From Berberis thunbergii (Eukaryota; Streptophyta; Magnoliopsida; Ranunculales; Berberidaceae): a stretch of 64,000 nt of DNA. Position 1 is the stretch's first letter, and every line of letters starts with the position of its first letter. The position numbers and the translations under genes are program-made. The notes under the pieces are model-generated. The model was not told the DNA's origin. It ran no database searches and saw only the letters and a list, made by a program, of their open reading frames with translations. This document shows positions 1-12,400 of the stretch, in pieces. The DNA is taken from NCBI GenBank assembly GCA_003290165.1, contig QNQO01008307.1, positions 310,001 to 374,000 of the forward strand. The letters are read 5' to 3'.

Positions 1-1546
1 TATGACATTATGGTTTGTGCTCAAATATCTCCCCACCTAGAACGCATTTGTTTACATCTCTTAACTAAACATTGTGTCTGAATTTCAAAAATATATGCTA
101 TTAATGTATTATCATTATGTTTGGTTGCATGTCTAAGGTGGGGGTATTCAATTCAGGATTTGAATGGACTATGAAGAATTTTAAATCTCATGGATTTTAA
201 AATGTTTCAAATGTTTTTACAAAATCCATTGGATTTTGATGAGTTTTAAATTATTGGATTTTGTAGATTTTATAAAAGTTTGTTATGGATTCTTATAAAT
301 TCAATGAATTTTTATAAATGTGTTATTAGTCATATGAAACAATAAAAAAATATCACCTACATTGTTATTCATGTCAATACAAATCATAAAGCATATCTCA
401 AAACATCAATTAACAATTGTTTGTATGTTACGAAAATTTTATTTAAAAAAAATCAAATACATTGAAGATGGTCCAAAAGTAATACAAATAACTATTTTAC
501 TTCAAATTGTTATTCCCGCCACCGCCACCTCTCGTCCCTTCTTCTAATTCATCTTCTTCTTTTTCAATCACCACTGCTACCTCTCATCCTCCTCATCCAT
601 TTTTTTTCTTCTTTTTCTTATTCTCCATCAATCACCACCTCCAGCTCTCATCCTACCTCCACCCATTTTCATATTCTCATTCTCAACCTCCTCCCCCTCA
701 CCTTTTATTCTTTTCTTCCTCCTCCGCTTTTTTTTTTTTTCTCTCTTTGTTTTTTTCTTTTTCTCCTATCTTTTTTTTCTTCTTTTTTTTTGCCCTCGCG
801 AAGGTTTTGGCAAGTGGGGAACCTCTGCACGAGCGAAGAAGAAAAAAATGGGAAAAGAAAACGAGAGGAGAAAAAATTGAAAAAGAAGAAAAACAAAAGA
901 GAAAAGTAGAAGAAGAAGAAATCAGAAAAAAAAATAAAAATAAATGAAGAGATGACAAGAAAGAGAAAAAATAAGAGGAAGATAATGAGAAGAAAAGGAA
1001 GAATAATAACAAAAAAGAACAACAAAAACAAAAAAGAAAAAGAAGTGCGGGTAGTGGTGCAACCAGCGGTGGTGTGGATGAAAGTTGTGGGGCGAGGTGG
1101 TGATGCTCTTGTGAAGAGAAAAAATAAGGGAAGGTGGTGGTGTCTTTGAGCAGATCACAAAAAAATGGGATGGTGACGTCCTTTAACGGCCAATACAAAT
1201 CCGTTGAAATGTGAGGAGGGGAATGTTGTAATAACTCTTGTTATATATACTTTTCACTCACAAATCCTTTAAAATCCACAACTTTAACCAACACAATCTA
1301 TTAAAATTCGTAATTGAATATCATCCCCTAAGTAGGTCATACATTGGGTCTGATTTACTCTCCCACCCCAGATACTGCCAGCAGCAATGCTAATTATGAA
1401 CATGTGATTCTATCTGCCACAAGCCTACCGCTCAGATAGTCAGATGGTGCCTAACTGGCTAGAGATTTACCTCCAGCTTTAAGTAAAACAACCCTATTGC
1501 GCGAAAAAAAAAAAAAAACTAATTGTTTTAATAAAAATTTTTTAAC
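1..1546. repeat. Tandem duplication, copy A (partial at left edge)
   Basis: This stretch matches 2131-3652 nearly base for base with an offset of about 2.13 kb. Both share the text from 'atgacatt..atggtttgtgc' through the A-rich run and 'actaattgttttaataaaaatt'. The copies differ by small indels and substitutions. Copy A may continue left of the window. After 1546 the two diverge: copy B runs into the start codon of the PPR gene, while copy A runs into unrelated DNA. Copy A is therefore a duplicated gene-upstream segment with no gene attached. Confidence 0.93.
137..1328. mobile_element. TIR element of about 1.2 kb, non-autonomous (copy A)
   Basis: The ends form an imperfect terminal inverted repeat. 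The left end reads GGTGGGGGTATTCAATTC; the reverse complement of the right end reads GGGGATGATATTCAATTA. TAA lies directly outside both ends (134-136 and 1329-1331), which fits the 3-bp target duplication of PIF/Harbinger elements. The interior is low complexity: pyrimidine-rich from about 505 to 790, then purine-rich from about 835 to 1010 on the same strand, so the halves can pair. No transposase is visible. The long open frames here come from base composition and are not genes. The superfamily call is inference. Confidence 0.5.
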
Positions 1547-2130
1547 ATCAATAACCCTATGGAAATGGTAGTAGGACTTTGTTAAATATAGTGCACTTAT
1601 AAATGAAATTATTATAATTTAATACTAATACTATTTTATCACAATTAAAACTAATTAACAGCCCAAGTTAGGCAAATTCTTGAGTCCTTCTATAGTACCT
1701 GATCTTTTGTGCCTGGCTTATGCTTGGATGGTGTCATGCACCTGTTTTGCTAATGTAACATTTAATATCTATTTTGCCAAACCCACCATCTCATCCATCA
1801 AAACTACTTCTCATTGATGTCCAAACCCATCATCCCATCCATCAAAACAAATTTTAAATCTCATCATTCCATCCCTGTTTGGAGGCATGTTTAGGAGGTC
1901 CTCTCTCCAAACAAATTTTAAATGTCATGTCAGCAAAAAACAGGTGCATAACACCATCTAGACATAAACCAGGCATTGTAGAATTTTTGCAAATTTCTAG
2001 TTCCCCCTCCATTATATGCAAATTATAGATCTCGATTGAATTAATTAATTGAAAAATAAGCAATAATCATATTCTTCCCCCCTCCATTTTATCGTAATTA
2101 GTGTACGTAAAAAAAAAAGGGTTGAAATTC
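1547..2130. other. Spacer between the duplicated copies
   Basis: AT-rich unique sequence joining copy A to copy B. Its only recognisable content is the foldback element at 1688-1983. No gene is seen. Confidence 0.7.
1688..1983. mobile_element. Foldback MITE, about 300 bp
   Basis: The two ends are long inverted copies. The left arm has TTCTATAGTACCTG followed by GGATGGTGTCATGCACCTGT. The reverse complement of the right arm has TTCTACAATGCCTG followed by AGATGGTGTTATGCACCTGT. Arms are roughly 55-75 bp with a small insertion in the left one. There is no coding capacity. The superfamily was not determined. Confidence 0.6.
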
Positions 2131-3652
2131 ATGACATTTTATGGTTTGTGCTCAAATATCTCCCCACCTAGAACGCATTTGTTTACATCTCTTAACTAAA
2201 CATTATGTCTGAATTTCAAAAATATATGCTATTAATGTATTATCATTATGTTTGGTTGCATGTCTAAGGTGGGGGTATTCAATTCAGGATTTGAATGGAC
2301 TATGAAGAATTTTAAATCTCATGGATTTTAAAATGTTTCAAATGTTTTTACAAAATCCATTGGATTTTGATGAGTTTTAAATGATTGGATTTTGTAGATT
2401 TTATAAAAGTTTGTTATGGATTTCTATGGATTCTTATAAATTCAATGAATTTTTTTAAATGTGTTATTAGTCATATGAAACAATAAAAAAATATCACATA
2501 CATTGTTATTCATGTCAATACAAATCATAAAGCATATCTCAAAACATCAATTAAACAATTGTTTGTATGTTACGAAAATTTTATTTTAAAAAAAATCAAA
2601 TACATTGAAGATGGTCCAAAATTAATACAAATAACTATTTTACTTCAAATTGTTATTCCCGCCACCGCCACCTCTCGTCCCTTCTTCTTATTCATCTTCT
2701 TCTTTTTCAATCACCACCACCACCTCTCATCCTCCTCATCCATTTTATTTTCTTCTTTTTCTTATTCTCCATCAATCACCACCTCCAGCTCTCATCCTAC
2801 CTCCACCCATTTTCATATTCTCATTCTCAACCTCCTCCCCCTCACCTTTTATTCTTCTCTTCCTCCTCCACTTTTTTTTCTTTTTCTCCAATCTTTTTTT
2901 TTTTTTGCTCTCACGAAGGTCTTGGCAAGTGGGGAACCTCCACTAGCAGGAACCTCTGCAAGAGCGAAAAAGAAAAAATATGGGAAAAGAAAAAGAGAGG
3001 AGAAAAAAATTGAAAAAAAAAGAAAAACAAAAGAGAAAAGTAGAAGAAGAAGAAAAAAAAATGAAGAGATGGCAAGAAAGAGAAAAAATAAGAGGAAGAT
3101 AATGAGAAGAAAAAGAAGAATAATAACAAAAAAGAAAAGGAAGTGCGGGTGGTGGTGCAGCCAGCGGTGGTAGGGCATGGTAGTGTGGATGAAAGTTGTG
3201 GGGCGAGGTGGTGATGCTCTTGTGAAGAGAAAAAATAAGGGAAGGTGGTGGTGTCTTTGAGCAGATCACGAAAAAAATGGGATGGTGACGTTCTTTAACG
3301 GCCAATACAAATCCGTTGAAATGTGAGGAGGGGAAGGTTGGAATAACTCTTGTTATATATACTTTTCACTCACAAATCCTTCAAAATCCACAACTTTAAC
3401 CAACACAATCTATTAAAATTCGTAATTGAATATCATCCCCCAAGTAGTTCATACATTGGGTCTGATTTACTCTCCCACCCTAGATACTGCCAGCAGCAAT
3501 GTTAATTATGAACATGTGATTCTATCTGCCACAAGCCTACCGTTCAGATAGTCAGATGGTGCCCAACTGGCTAGAGATTTACCTCCCGCTTTAAGTAAAA
3601 CAACCCTATTGCGCAAAAAAAAAAAAAAAAACTAATTGTTTTAATAAAAATT
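2131..3652. repeat. Tandem duplication, copy B (5' flank of the PPR gene)
   Basis: Second copy of the segment at 1-1546. It ends about 12 bases before the PPR start codon at 3665, so it should contain the promoter and 5' leader of that gene unless transcription starts inside the last few bases. The duplicated unit includes a TIR element of about 1.2 kb. Confidence 0.93.
2268..3440. mobile_element. TIR element of about 1.2 kb, non-autonomous (copy B)
   Basis: Duplicate of the element at 137-1328. It was carried along by the tandem duplication, because the match extends well outside the TIRs on both sides. TAA at 2265-2267 flanks the left end. At the right end the TAA has changed to CAA. The interior has the same pyrimidine-rich then purine-rich halves. 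Confidence 0.5.
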
Positions 3653-3664
3653 GTCGAACGAACC

Positions 3665-5473
3665 ATGAGTGCAGAGCAACAGAAACAACCCTTATGGAGC
3701 TCAATAGAAAGAAGGTGTTTATCACTTTTGCAAAGACCAAACACCAAAAAAACCATACTTCAAATCCACTCTTTCATGCTTAGAAACTCCTTAGGAACCA
3801 ATGTAAACCTACTTACTAAATTCATTACTGCTTGTTGTTCCATCACCACCATTGGAATCCAACATGCTCGTCTTGTATTCGATTGTCAAAATCATGGGTA
3901 TGATTCGTTTCTTTGTAATTCCATGATTAAAGCTTATATAGACCACCACCAGTTTGTAGAGTCCATGACCCTTTATAGAGATCTCAGAAGTAAAACATGT
4001 TTCTCTCCTGATAACTATACTTTTCCATCTTTGTTGAAATCTTGTGCGTCTAACTCGGCATTTGGTGAAGGGATACAGCTTCATGACCAGATTATAAAAA
4101 TGGGTTTATACATTAATTTGTTTGTTTCAACTGCATTGATTGATGTGTATGCAAAATTTGGAAATATGGTATCAGCTAAGAAGGTGTTTGATGAAATGCC
4201 TGATAGAAGCCAAGTGTCTTGGACGGCTATGATTGTGGGATATGCGAGGGCAGGAGAGATTTTACATTCAAGAGAATTATTTGATTGTATGCCTGAGAAG
4301 GATGTTGCTGCGTATAATGCCATGATTGATGCCTATGTCAAATCAGGAAATGTAGGTTCTGGGAGGTGGTTGTTTGATGAGATGTCGGAAAGGAATATTG
4401 TCTCTTGGACTACTTTGATAGATGGTTATTGCAAGCATGGTGATTTAAATGCTGCTAGATCACTTTTTGAGATGATGCCTGAGAAGAATCTTGTATCGTG
4501 GAATGCAATGATTAGTGGGTATAGTCAAAACAAGAAACCCCGTGAGGCATTGGAGTTGTTCCAGGATATGCAGTCGAGTTCATCTTTTGAACCTGATGAT
4601 GTGACTATTGTTAGCATTCTGCCTGCCTTTGCTGATTTGGGTGCAGAATCTGTTGGTTGGGTTCTTGAATATGCACGGAGAAAGAGACTCGACAGGAAGA
4701 CTAATGTCTGCACTGCATTGGTAGATATGTATATGAAACGAGGTGACATCATGAAAGCGAAACAACTTTTTGATAAGATACCCAATAGAGAACTTTCTTC
4801 TTGGAATGTCGTCATCAATGGTTTAGCGATCAATGGGCGTCCAAGAGAAGCATTGGAGGTGTTTTCAGAAATGCAAAGGGAAGGCCTTGAGCCAAATGAA
4901 ATAACCATGATCGGTGTCTTGTCTGCTTGTAATCACGGTGGGTTAGTGGAGGAAGGAAAGAAATGGTTTGAAGCAATGCAAGGGTACTCCCTCACTCCTA
5001 GGATTGACCACTATGGGTGTATGGTTGACATTTTGGGAAGAGCAGGGCATTTGGATGAAGCTGAAGAACTGATTAAGAACATGCCTTACAACGTAAATGG
5101 AATAATTTTGAGTTCGTATTTGTTTGCTTGTGCATGCCATGGGGATGTTGTCAGGGCTGAGAGGGTAAAGAATATTGCATTTGAAATGGAACCATGGAAT
5201 GATGGTAATTATGTTATGATGAGGAATTTGTATGCAGCGGAGAAGAGATGGAAGGACATGGAAGAAATTGAGGTATTGATGAGAAAGAATAGGGCCAAGA
5301 AAGAGATTGGGTGCAGTGTTATTGAAGTAAGTGGTAAAGTTTGGGAGTTCGTAGCTGGTGACAAAGTGCATCCAGAGTTGGAAGTGATAAATCGGGAGTT
5401 ACGACAGCTGCGTTTGCACATGAAGGAAGATCTAGAAGACGAAGGCAGATTAAAACTGGTATTTTGCCTGTGA
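3665..5473 (+). CDS. PLS-class PPR protein, E subgroup, likely organellar RNA editing factor
   Basis: Single uninterrupted 602-residue frame, typical of the mostly intronless plant PPR family. Degenerate 31-36 residue helical repeats run from about residue 70 to 490, with the usual signatures such as VSWTAMIVGYARAG, VSWNAMISGYSQN and IDHYGCMVDILGRAGHLDEA. The last 110 residues form an E1/E2 extension (GCSVIEVSGKVWEFVAGDK near residues 545-565). There is no DYW deaminase domain, so editing would need a DYW partner in trans. PLS-E proteins bind single sites in mitochondrial or plastid RNA. The N-terminal region (LLQIHSFMLRN-type) resembles Arabidopsis At2g44880/AHG11, a mitochondrial nad4 editing factor, but this orthology is from memory. 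The start is the first ATG of the frame, 12 bases after the end of the duplicated upstream segment. Confidence 0.93.
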   Translation: MSAEQQKQPLWSSIERRCLSLLQRPNTKKTILQIHSFMLRNSLGTNVNLLTKFITACCSITTIGIQHARLVFDCQNHGYDSFLCNSMIKAYIDHHQFVESMTLYRDLRSKTCFSPDNYTFPSLLKSCASNSAFGEGIQLHDQIIKMGLYINLFVSTALIDVYAKFGNMVSAKKVFDEMPDRSQVSWTAMIVGYARAGEILHSRELFDCMPEKDVAAYNAMIDAYVKSGNVGSGRWLFDEMSERNIVSWTTLIDGYCKHGDLNAARSLFEMMPEKNLVSWNAMISGYSQNKKPREALELFQDMQSSSSFEPDDVTIVSILPAFADLGAESVGWVLEYARRKRLDRKTNVCTALVDMYMKRGDIMKAKQLFDKIPNRELSSWNVVINGLAINGRPREALEVFSEMQREGLEPNEITMIGVLSACNHGGLVEEGKKWFEAMQGYSLTPRIDHYGCMVDILGRAGHLDEAEELIKNMPYNVNGIILSSYLFACACHGDVVRAERVKNIAFEMEPWNDGNYVMMRNLYAAEKRWKDMEEIEVLMRKNRAKKEIGCSVIEVSGKVWEFVAGDKVHPELEVINRELRQLRLHMKEDLEDEGRLKLVFCL

Positions 5474-5993
5474 CAACATGCTAAGAGAAATACTGACCCG
5501 GCAACCAGTTTTGGTGATGCTTAATACATAATTGTGGGCGGTGGTTGTATATATTCATTTGCATGGAGGATATGACTCGAGTAAATATTGAAAGTAGACT
5601 GGCAGTGGAATTATCAGAAATACATGGAATGGTGCCGATCAATATTCATCTTCAAGTTATATTCTTGAAGGTGTAGAGTTCAGAACAAGGCACTTACTGT
5701 TTGAATTCAAAGCCATTTGCTAGGGGCTTTGCCAAAATCATTTATTCATTCGATAATTTTATAGCCAAGGAATCGCAGAGGACTAGTACTCAAGCTATAA
5801 GCATGGATAGATTCCTTGCTTCAGTCAAGACAAAAGGAACAAAAAACTAACAAGTCATTCTCTGCCTTCCAGCTTTCTTCTTATAAGCCTTCAAGTTCTC
5901 CGTTCTTCCATACAGATATAAATACAAAGACAAAGGCTGAAGTTTTATCGAAGTTATTTTCTTGCTAATTTGGCACTTTAGGAGTAATCCCAA
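5474..5993. other. PPR 3' flank and 5' flank of the next gene
   Basis: AT-rich sequence holding the presumed 3' untranslated region of the PPR gene and the leader of the gene starting at 5994. No coding pattern or repeat was recognised. Confidence 0.5.
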
Positions 5994-7180
5994 ATGGGTA
6001 TGCTAATGAGCTATATGGGAATGGGTAAGTTGCTTACAAATTCAATTTGTGTGATCAAGCCTTTTTTTAAAGCTTTAATACCTTATTCTGTTTTGGTTAC
6101 ATTATGGAATGGTTCAGTTCCATATTTCCTTGTCTAACTTATGTGGTTCAGGACAAAATGACTAATCAAATCCCCATGTAACATTTCAAAATTAGAATTT
6201 AGTCCTCCATGTAACCACATGGAAATCACAATCTTAGAAGGTATACGAAGGGCGACTTCTATTTGGTCCTTATGAAATGCGAGTTTTATTATGTGATATA
6301 TACAACAATTAGTAGAAACTTTAACAATGTTTTTGTGCGACTTACCCCTTTCATTCATTTGATTTTTTTTGTTTACAGGATTGCCAACTGTGCAAATGAT
6401 AAATGTGTTAACAAATGCTCTCTACAAGCAATTTATTGAGAAAGATATACACACCTTTGAAGATTTTCATATTGCGATGCTCAATATCTTCAAGTAAGTC
6501 ATCCAAATTATAATCAAGTGTCGTTTCATTAATATAGTCAGCATTTGTTTGCATACATGATAGTTTCATATTAATTAAGTAGAATAATACTAATAATAAT
6601 AAAATAATGAAAACTGTTTTACATGGATAAACTACAGAATTTCTACGATCCATGTAAAATTTTCAAATTATAGCGACGGACATGTATGTCTATATGCATA
6701 GATCTTCAGTTTAATCTGAAGCTCGGTTCTGTGATAATTCAGTGCATTCAATGCAGCATTGCCTGGTAAGCATTACGACGTGCCACCGGAACACCCTGAT
6801 GTAGAGGTCAGCTATGCAGAATTTGATATATCTTCATTCTCTTTGCAGTACTTCAAATGATGGTTAACATAACATATGATTGGCAAATTGTAGGATTGTT
6901 TAAGCAATGGCAAGGTGCCTCATCAGAAGAGAAGAAGAAGGTGTTTGAAAATTTTATATTGAAATCTGTGCACATTAGCAAGTTGGATGACTACACCTTG
7001 ATAACAGGATTAGTAACACCAGCAGCAGCCATGATGTTGAAGAGAGCAGGGGAGAATGTACCACAAGTTAACAAGATTAAGATTATCCCTGATGTCATCT
7101 TTGTGCCATCAGTTACGCTCTTGGCGTTAGTCTCTGTGAAGCTCACTCGAAGGATATCTCTAAAGAAGCACTTACCGTGA
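5994..7180 (+). CDS. Small plant-conserved protein of unknown function, 4 exons
   Basis: Exon 1 is 5994-6024 (MGMLMSYMGMG), exon 2 is 6379-6493, exon 3 starts at 6743 and the last exon ends with the stop at 7178-7180. Exons 1-3 join in phase at GT..AG sites. The protein (about 150-165 residues) matches a plant family I recall, sometimes loosely labelled calcium-ion-binding. Shared features are an MSYMG start, an ALPGKHYDVP segment, SSEEKKKVFENF, LDDYTLITGLVTPAAAM and a hydrophobic C-terminal stretch (IPDVIFVPSVTLLALVSVKL). No EF-hand loop is evident, so I give no function. The exon 3/4 junction is unclear. A donor at 6807 with the acceptor before 6894 breaks the frame. A donor at 6766 with exon 4 from 6894, or a donor at 6807 with exon 4 from 6905, keeps it. 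Confidence 0.75.
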
Positions 7181-9471
7181 CCCAAAAAAATGTGATTTGT
7201 ACGCTTGTTTACTATTGGAACGTATATACTTGAGTAAGTTATACTCGTAAGTTATACTGTTATGACATGTACAAGAAGGTGTTGGGAATTCAAGTGGTTG
7301 TAACATATAAAAATATTTCAATAAAAATAAAATGGTAAAAAATTGTTCTTAGCCTTAGCATTGAATGTTTTAAGATCCCAGTAAAGATAAACCGCGAGCA
7401 CGCAATGGAGAGTGTAGAATTCTGTTTTCAGGATTCAATGAAAGTCTGAAATCTTACTTCTGAAAACACTCTCAAATGAGACATTGATGATGCTAATCAG
7501 TAGAGGATGAGATAAAGAAAAGACTGCAAAAGGTTGTTTTCAAATCCAAGTTCTCCAATATTTCTTGAACCTTGGTGCAGTTGAAGAGATCAATTGAGCC
7601 ACCATTGAATCGAGATCCATTTAGATAACGGTCATTTAGATTAAATTGTATGCGAACTTTGGTTTTGTTTAAGGGTTTTATAGACATTTTGTTGTTAGAT
7701 TTCACTTGCTCTTTGCTCTGGATTTCTTCCGATTTGAGGGTTTTGGCTTGTCAAAATAATCCATATTATTAGTGAAAATAATACAAATTAATTCAAGGTT
7801 TCGTTTGGTTGAAAAAAATGGAAAATCTTGAAAAAGAGTCGGGATATAAAGAGAAAGATGGAAAAAAGAAGCCATATAGTCGGTATATTATAGACATTAG
7901 TGATGAAAGGATGCATTCCATATACGAAGATGACCAAGTTAGTGATAGTGGTGGGAATGATGATGATGAGAATGATGGTGGTAGTGAGATAATGAGAAAT
8001 ATTTGGTATTTAGGCTTTATTTAATGTGTTTAGTAGGTTTATTTACTTTCACCTTATTATTATTAATATTATTTTTACATAATTCATATATCGTCGAAAT
8101 TCTAATTATTATATATGTTTAATGTATCCTCGAAATTTTAGCACTAACAAATAAATACCATTTTCTTATAGAATGTATGACTGGATGCTCTAAACTGGCC
8201 AGCTCAGTTTTCAGTTTTCACACTAATTATAAATATTTATATAAATATAAATAACTTATACACTTCCAATAAAAGATAAAGGCCTCTTATCCATAGTGTT
8301 TTGTGAGAATCTCATAAAGATAATCTGAACCACAAACTCAATGGACAGCATAGAAGCCAAGAATATATGCTTCTACTTTAGTGACATTATCTTAGTTGGC
8401 TGACACAAGCAATGTTTCATCAATGTTTTTATTTTTGTTCTTATGCTTTATGTATTGATGTAATCATCTTAGCTGGTTAAAGGAATTCAATTCACATTTG
8501 TATGCATAAGTGAGAAGAATTTTCAAGGTTTTTTGTTAAAACAAAAGAAAAAGAAATGCGAGCAGGGATTTGAAGGATTCACGAATCTTTATATTAATTA
8601 AAATGATGAACCAAATACAATCGCTCATTTGTTTGCTCATTAAATCTTATATAGAGATGAAAATTTTCTTTAAGTCCTCAATAAACAAACTTGAGAATAC
8701 ACGGAGTTCTATTCTCAGGATCATGGTTGTAAAGACACTCGAATAGGAAGTATACTTCGAGATGTTGCGGACCTAGGATGTGTGTCAATTCGCACTATAA
8801 GTAAAGATTGTTGGAATTGTGTTGACTTGAATAGTCTCACAACAAGTAAAAGTAGTTGTCACTAAAGTTTATAAGGAATTATCTACGCTTACACCAAGGA
8901 TTGCGTGCAGGTGTGCGCCACACATACCAATGATGGAATGGGGAAGTGAACTTTTACTCTTTAGTATAATGAAAATAATGAAAATAGTGACCTTTTTAAC
9001 TTGGTATCACTCTCCCTCCAAATCACCCCAGTCACTCTCACCTTCTACTCTCACCTTGTTTTCTTCATTCTTCTGATTACAAAATATCACATATTCTTTT
9101 AAGATTCTATACAAAATTAACCCAACCCATTTCTTTCCTAATCCATGTTCTCTCTTTGTTGTAAAGTAAAGCATACCATGTCCATGTCTATTTGGTTTTA
9201 GCCAATCTTACTTCTTAATACATGTTTAACTGATCATCTCTAGCTCTCTCCGAAACCCCATGATGAATACTATGTTACTTTCTTGTTCTTGATTAGTTAT
9301 TATATCTTACCTCAGAAAACTCTAGGATGTTGTTAGTTGTATTTTAGTTTTTGTAAGGGAAGAAAAGAATAAGCTTGGTTTTTGCATTGATTGGGGGATA
9401 TGTAAGTTGTGTCTTCATACTTATATTGTTGTTATATAGTGTTGGATTCGGAAAATTTGGTGAGAGTTTGG
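7181..9471. other. Intergenic region upstream of the Nudix gene
   Basis: AT-rich sequence with no recognised gene. A 71-codon frame at 7809-8024 has a charged Lys/Glu-rich start and an Asp/Asn/Gly-rich end, but no family resemblance and no clear gene context. The pyrimidine-rich stretch near 9000-9130 could belong to the promoter or leader of the Nudix gene. That is inference. Confidence 0.4.
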
Positions 9472-9477
9472 ATGATA

Positions 9478-12400
9478 ATGGAGTTTAAACTATTTCATTC
9501 AAGGTCAGTGTCTGTTTCGGAAATAGTGTGTTCAGGAAGGACAAGCCAAAATCAATCTTATAGACAATGGAGTGGCGTTGGTAATCACATCCAATACGAA
9601 AAGCTCTTCTGCTCTTGTAGAGGTATTTAATAACATTCTTAATGAGCTTGGATTTTATTCTCCAATTGTATGGATTTTCTTTCAATATGCTTTAGATTTT
9701 TGCAATTCTCAAGTTTGAACTCGGTCTTAGATTATGATTACTACTGAGCAATTCTCAAGTTTGAACTCGATCTTAGATTATGAGTGCTACTGAGGGAACT
9801 CAGGTTATTGGATTTTCCCTGAACTCTGTTGGTTTGCTAAGTCTGATGGAGTTTGCAGTTGTTTTTCTTTGTCATTGGGAAAAGCTGTAGAACCACATGA
9901 ACAGAAAACAAAGACTGCGCGCATTTGAACTATACTCATATTTGACTTTTCTAAATGATTCTCATCTATTTGCTTCATTTGGATGCCCATAAAGCACTTA
10001 TCAGTTGATAATTGCTAGGTCCTTCTTATAACTTGATCATTTCTATTGTTAATTAATTGTCTGATTCAGGTATATTAATGAAGGCCTCATATTCAACTCC
10101 CAGAAAATCAAAACAGTCCGTTGATTGGGTTGACCAAGATAAATTTGCTGTCGGAAATGGTTCACCTTGGATCATGGAAATGAATGGGGTGATTTCAAGC
10201 TCAACCTTGGCAGAATGGAAGATATTAGATGCCTCTGAAGATGATTACAATGGAATAGTCATTGATCCAGAAAGACTGCCATCTAGCCCAGAAACCTTTT
10301 CTGATGTCATCCACTCTTCTCTTTCTCATTGGAGAGCAATGGTAATAAATGTCCCGTGAAGTTGTAATCCTCTGTTCATTTAGCTATTATGTTGGCTTCC
10401 TTGGAACTAGCTACGATTAGTTTGAATTAGTGACATACAGAGTTACATGAAACAACATCCAGGCATCGCAGGCTATCAACAACAAACTAGTAATATATGA
10501 TGCTTGAGCATTTTACGATTTAAAAGGTAGTAACACATATAGATGCCTTGCCAATGGCTGCTGACTTAGCTAGTAAAATTTGTGGCAAGTGGTATCACAA
10601 CTTCAGGGTTTGAACCCTTCCAAACAGCATTTTATGGTTCAGGGAACCAAAAGAATCCATGTTTGCCCTTAAAAAAATAGAGCATTGATGCCAAGCCACA
10701 CTGGTTGGATCCTCGATTCATATATTCTTCACCACATCTTTAGTGTGAATGAATATTCTGACGCAACCTATGTCTTGAAATGTCCTGGGTTTTTTTTTTG
10801 GAGTTAGATATAAGTCCATGCTTCTGATTTTCCATTGTTTTTTTCTAATCTATGGCCCTGTGTGTTTATCTTATAGGGGAAGAAGGGAATTTGGCTCAAG
10901 TTACCTGTGGAACGATCTGAGCTCGTTCCTATTGCAGTTAAGGTACCCTTACGTATTTGTTAACTGTTCAAACTATGAACCAAATGTATTATTAAAAAAA
11001 AGGACCCTACGTTTTCCTTTCTAAATGCAACAGAATGAAACTGAAATACCAGTGTCAGGTTTCAAGTCAATCAATCCATGATTTAAGTTCTCTCTGAATG
11101 ATTGATTACAGGAGGGTTTCCAATATCATCATGCAGAGCCTGAATATCTTATGTTGACATATTGGCTTCCTAACGAACCTTGCATGCTTCCAGCGAATGC
11201 TTCACATCAAGTGGGAGTTGGAGGTTTTGTAATCAATGACAAGGATGAGGTAGCATTACTTTAATAATGTTGTAACTTACAGTAATGTGCAATTGAAAGA
11301 TAGTCGTACCGTGACCATGAGTCAGGGCTGTGTAACTATCTTAACATAGATACACACACCAAAAAAAAAAAAAAAACCACAAACTATACGGCATTTCCTT
11401 TCAATAGCAGCTGCTGATTAGCATTCATTCTGTTGAAACTCTTTCTGACACAAATGGTAATGATGATGACCACTCACAGGTACTTGTGGTGCTAGAGAAG
11501 CAACCAGCAACTCCTGCTTGTGTTGGTCTATGGAAAATACCAACAGGTTTCATTCACGAGGTACACTGGCAAAACACGACACTTGGTCTAGTTTACCCTC
11601 TTAGCTATCTTTGGTGGTTCTTTTGGCTGTCGGGTGTTCATACAAGTTTGAGTTAACAAAGAGAGAGTAAACTAAAAAGAAGCATAATATCTTTTTTTCT
11701 TTTCATTTTCCACATTTTAACTGTTGTTTTTGCAATTTACCAGTCGGAAGAGATTTTTACAGGAGTTGTAAGAGAAGTTAAGGAGGAAACTGGTGTAAGA
11801 AGCTAATACTCCATCTGCACACTGCACTCTTACATGCACTTTCACCTCTGGTTTTAACAACATTACTTGATGTTGCAGATCGATACGGAGTTTGTAGAAG
11901 TGGTTGCTTTTAGGTAAATTACTCATGTATATATATAAGCTAGTTTGCAATGTTAAGAACAGTAAATTCGGTGGAATATGCATGAGAACAATCAGGTCCA
12001 ACTGGTATCTAATTCTTAGGTTCTAGGAGGTACCTTTCATCTTACAATCTCAAGGATGTTTTTGAAGCATGAAAGTAAGGTACTGCACTAAAAAACTAAT
12101 TTAGCTCAGAACATAAGTCGATTCTCCTACTAAATCAAATAAAGAAATGCATTTTGTCGTGAGTGAGAAGCGCACAGCGATATTATTAGATGCAGAGCAA
12201 GTATTTGCTTTCCAAATATACATTGTACTGTCTGAGTACAGCTACAGTTAAGTTGATTTTCAGGAATTTTCATTTACTATAACATCCTAATGAAGTGGCT
12301 GATTCATCATGTACCTATCCCTACTTTGGAACATGATTGGTTGTTACATATATAAGACGCTTTGATACATTTGTGGTATAGCTGATTAATTGTTTTTATA

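Noticed and set aside
507..3305. Many long open frames on both strands, rich in Phe/Ser/Pro or Lys/Glu/Arg.
   Set aside because: They follow pyrimidine-rich and purine-rich low-complexity DNA inside the duplicated TIR elements and have no protein-like content.
7809..8024. 71-codon frame with charged start and Asp/Asn-rich middle.
   Set aside because: No family resemblance, no splice or promoter context and AT-rich surroundings; kept only as a remark on the intergenic region.
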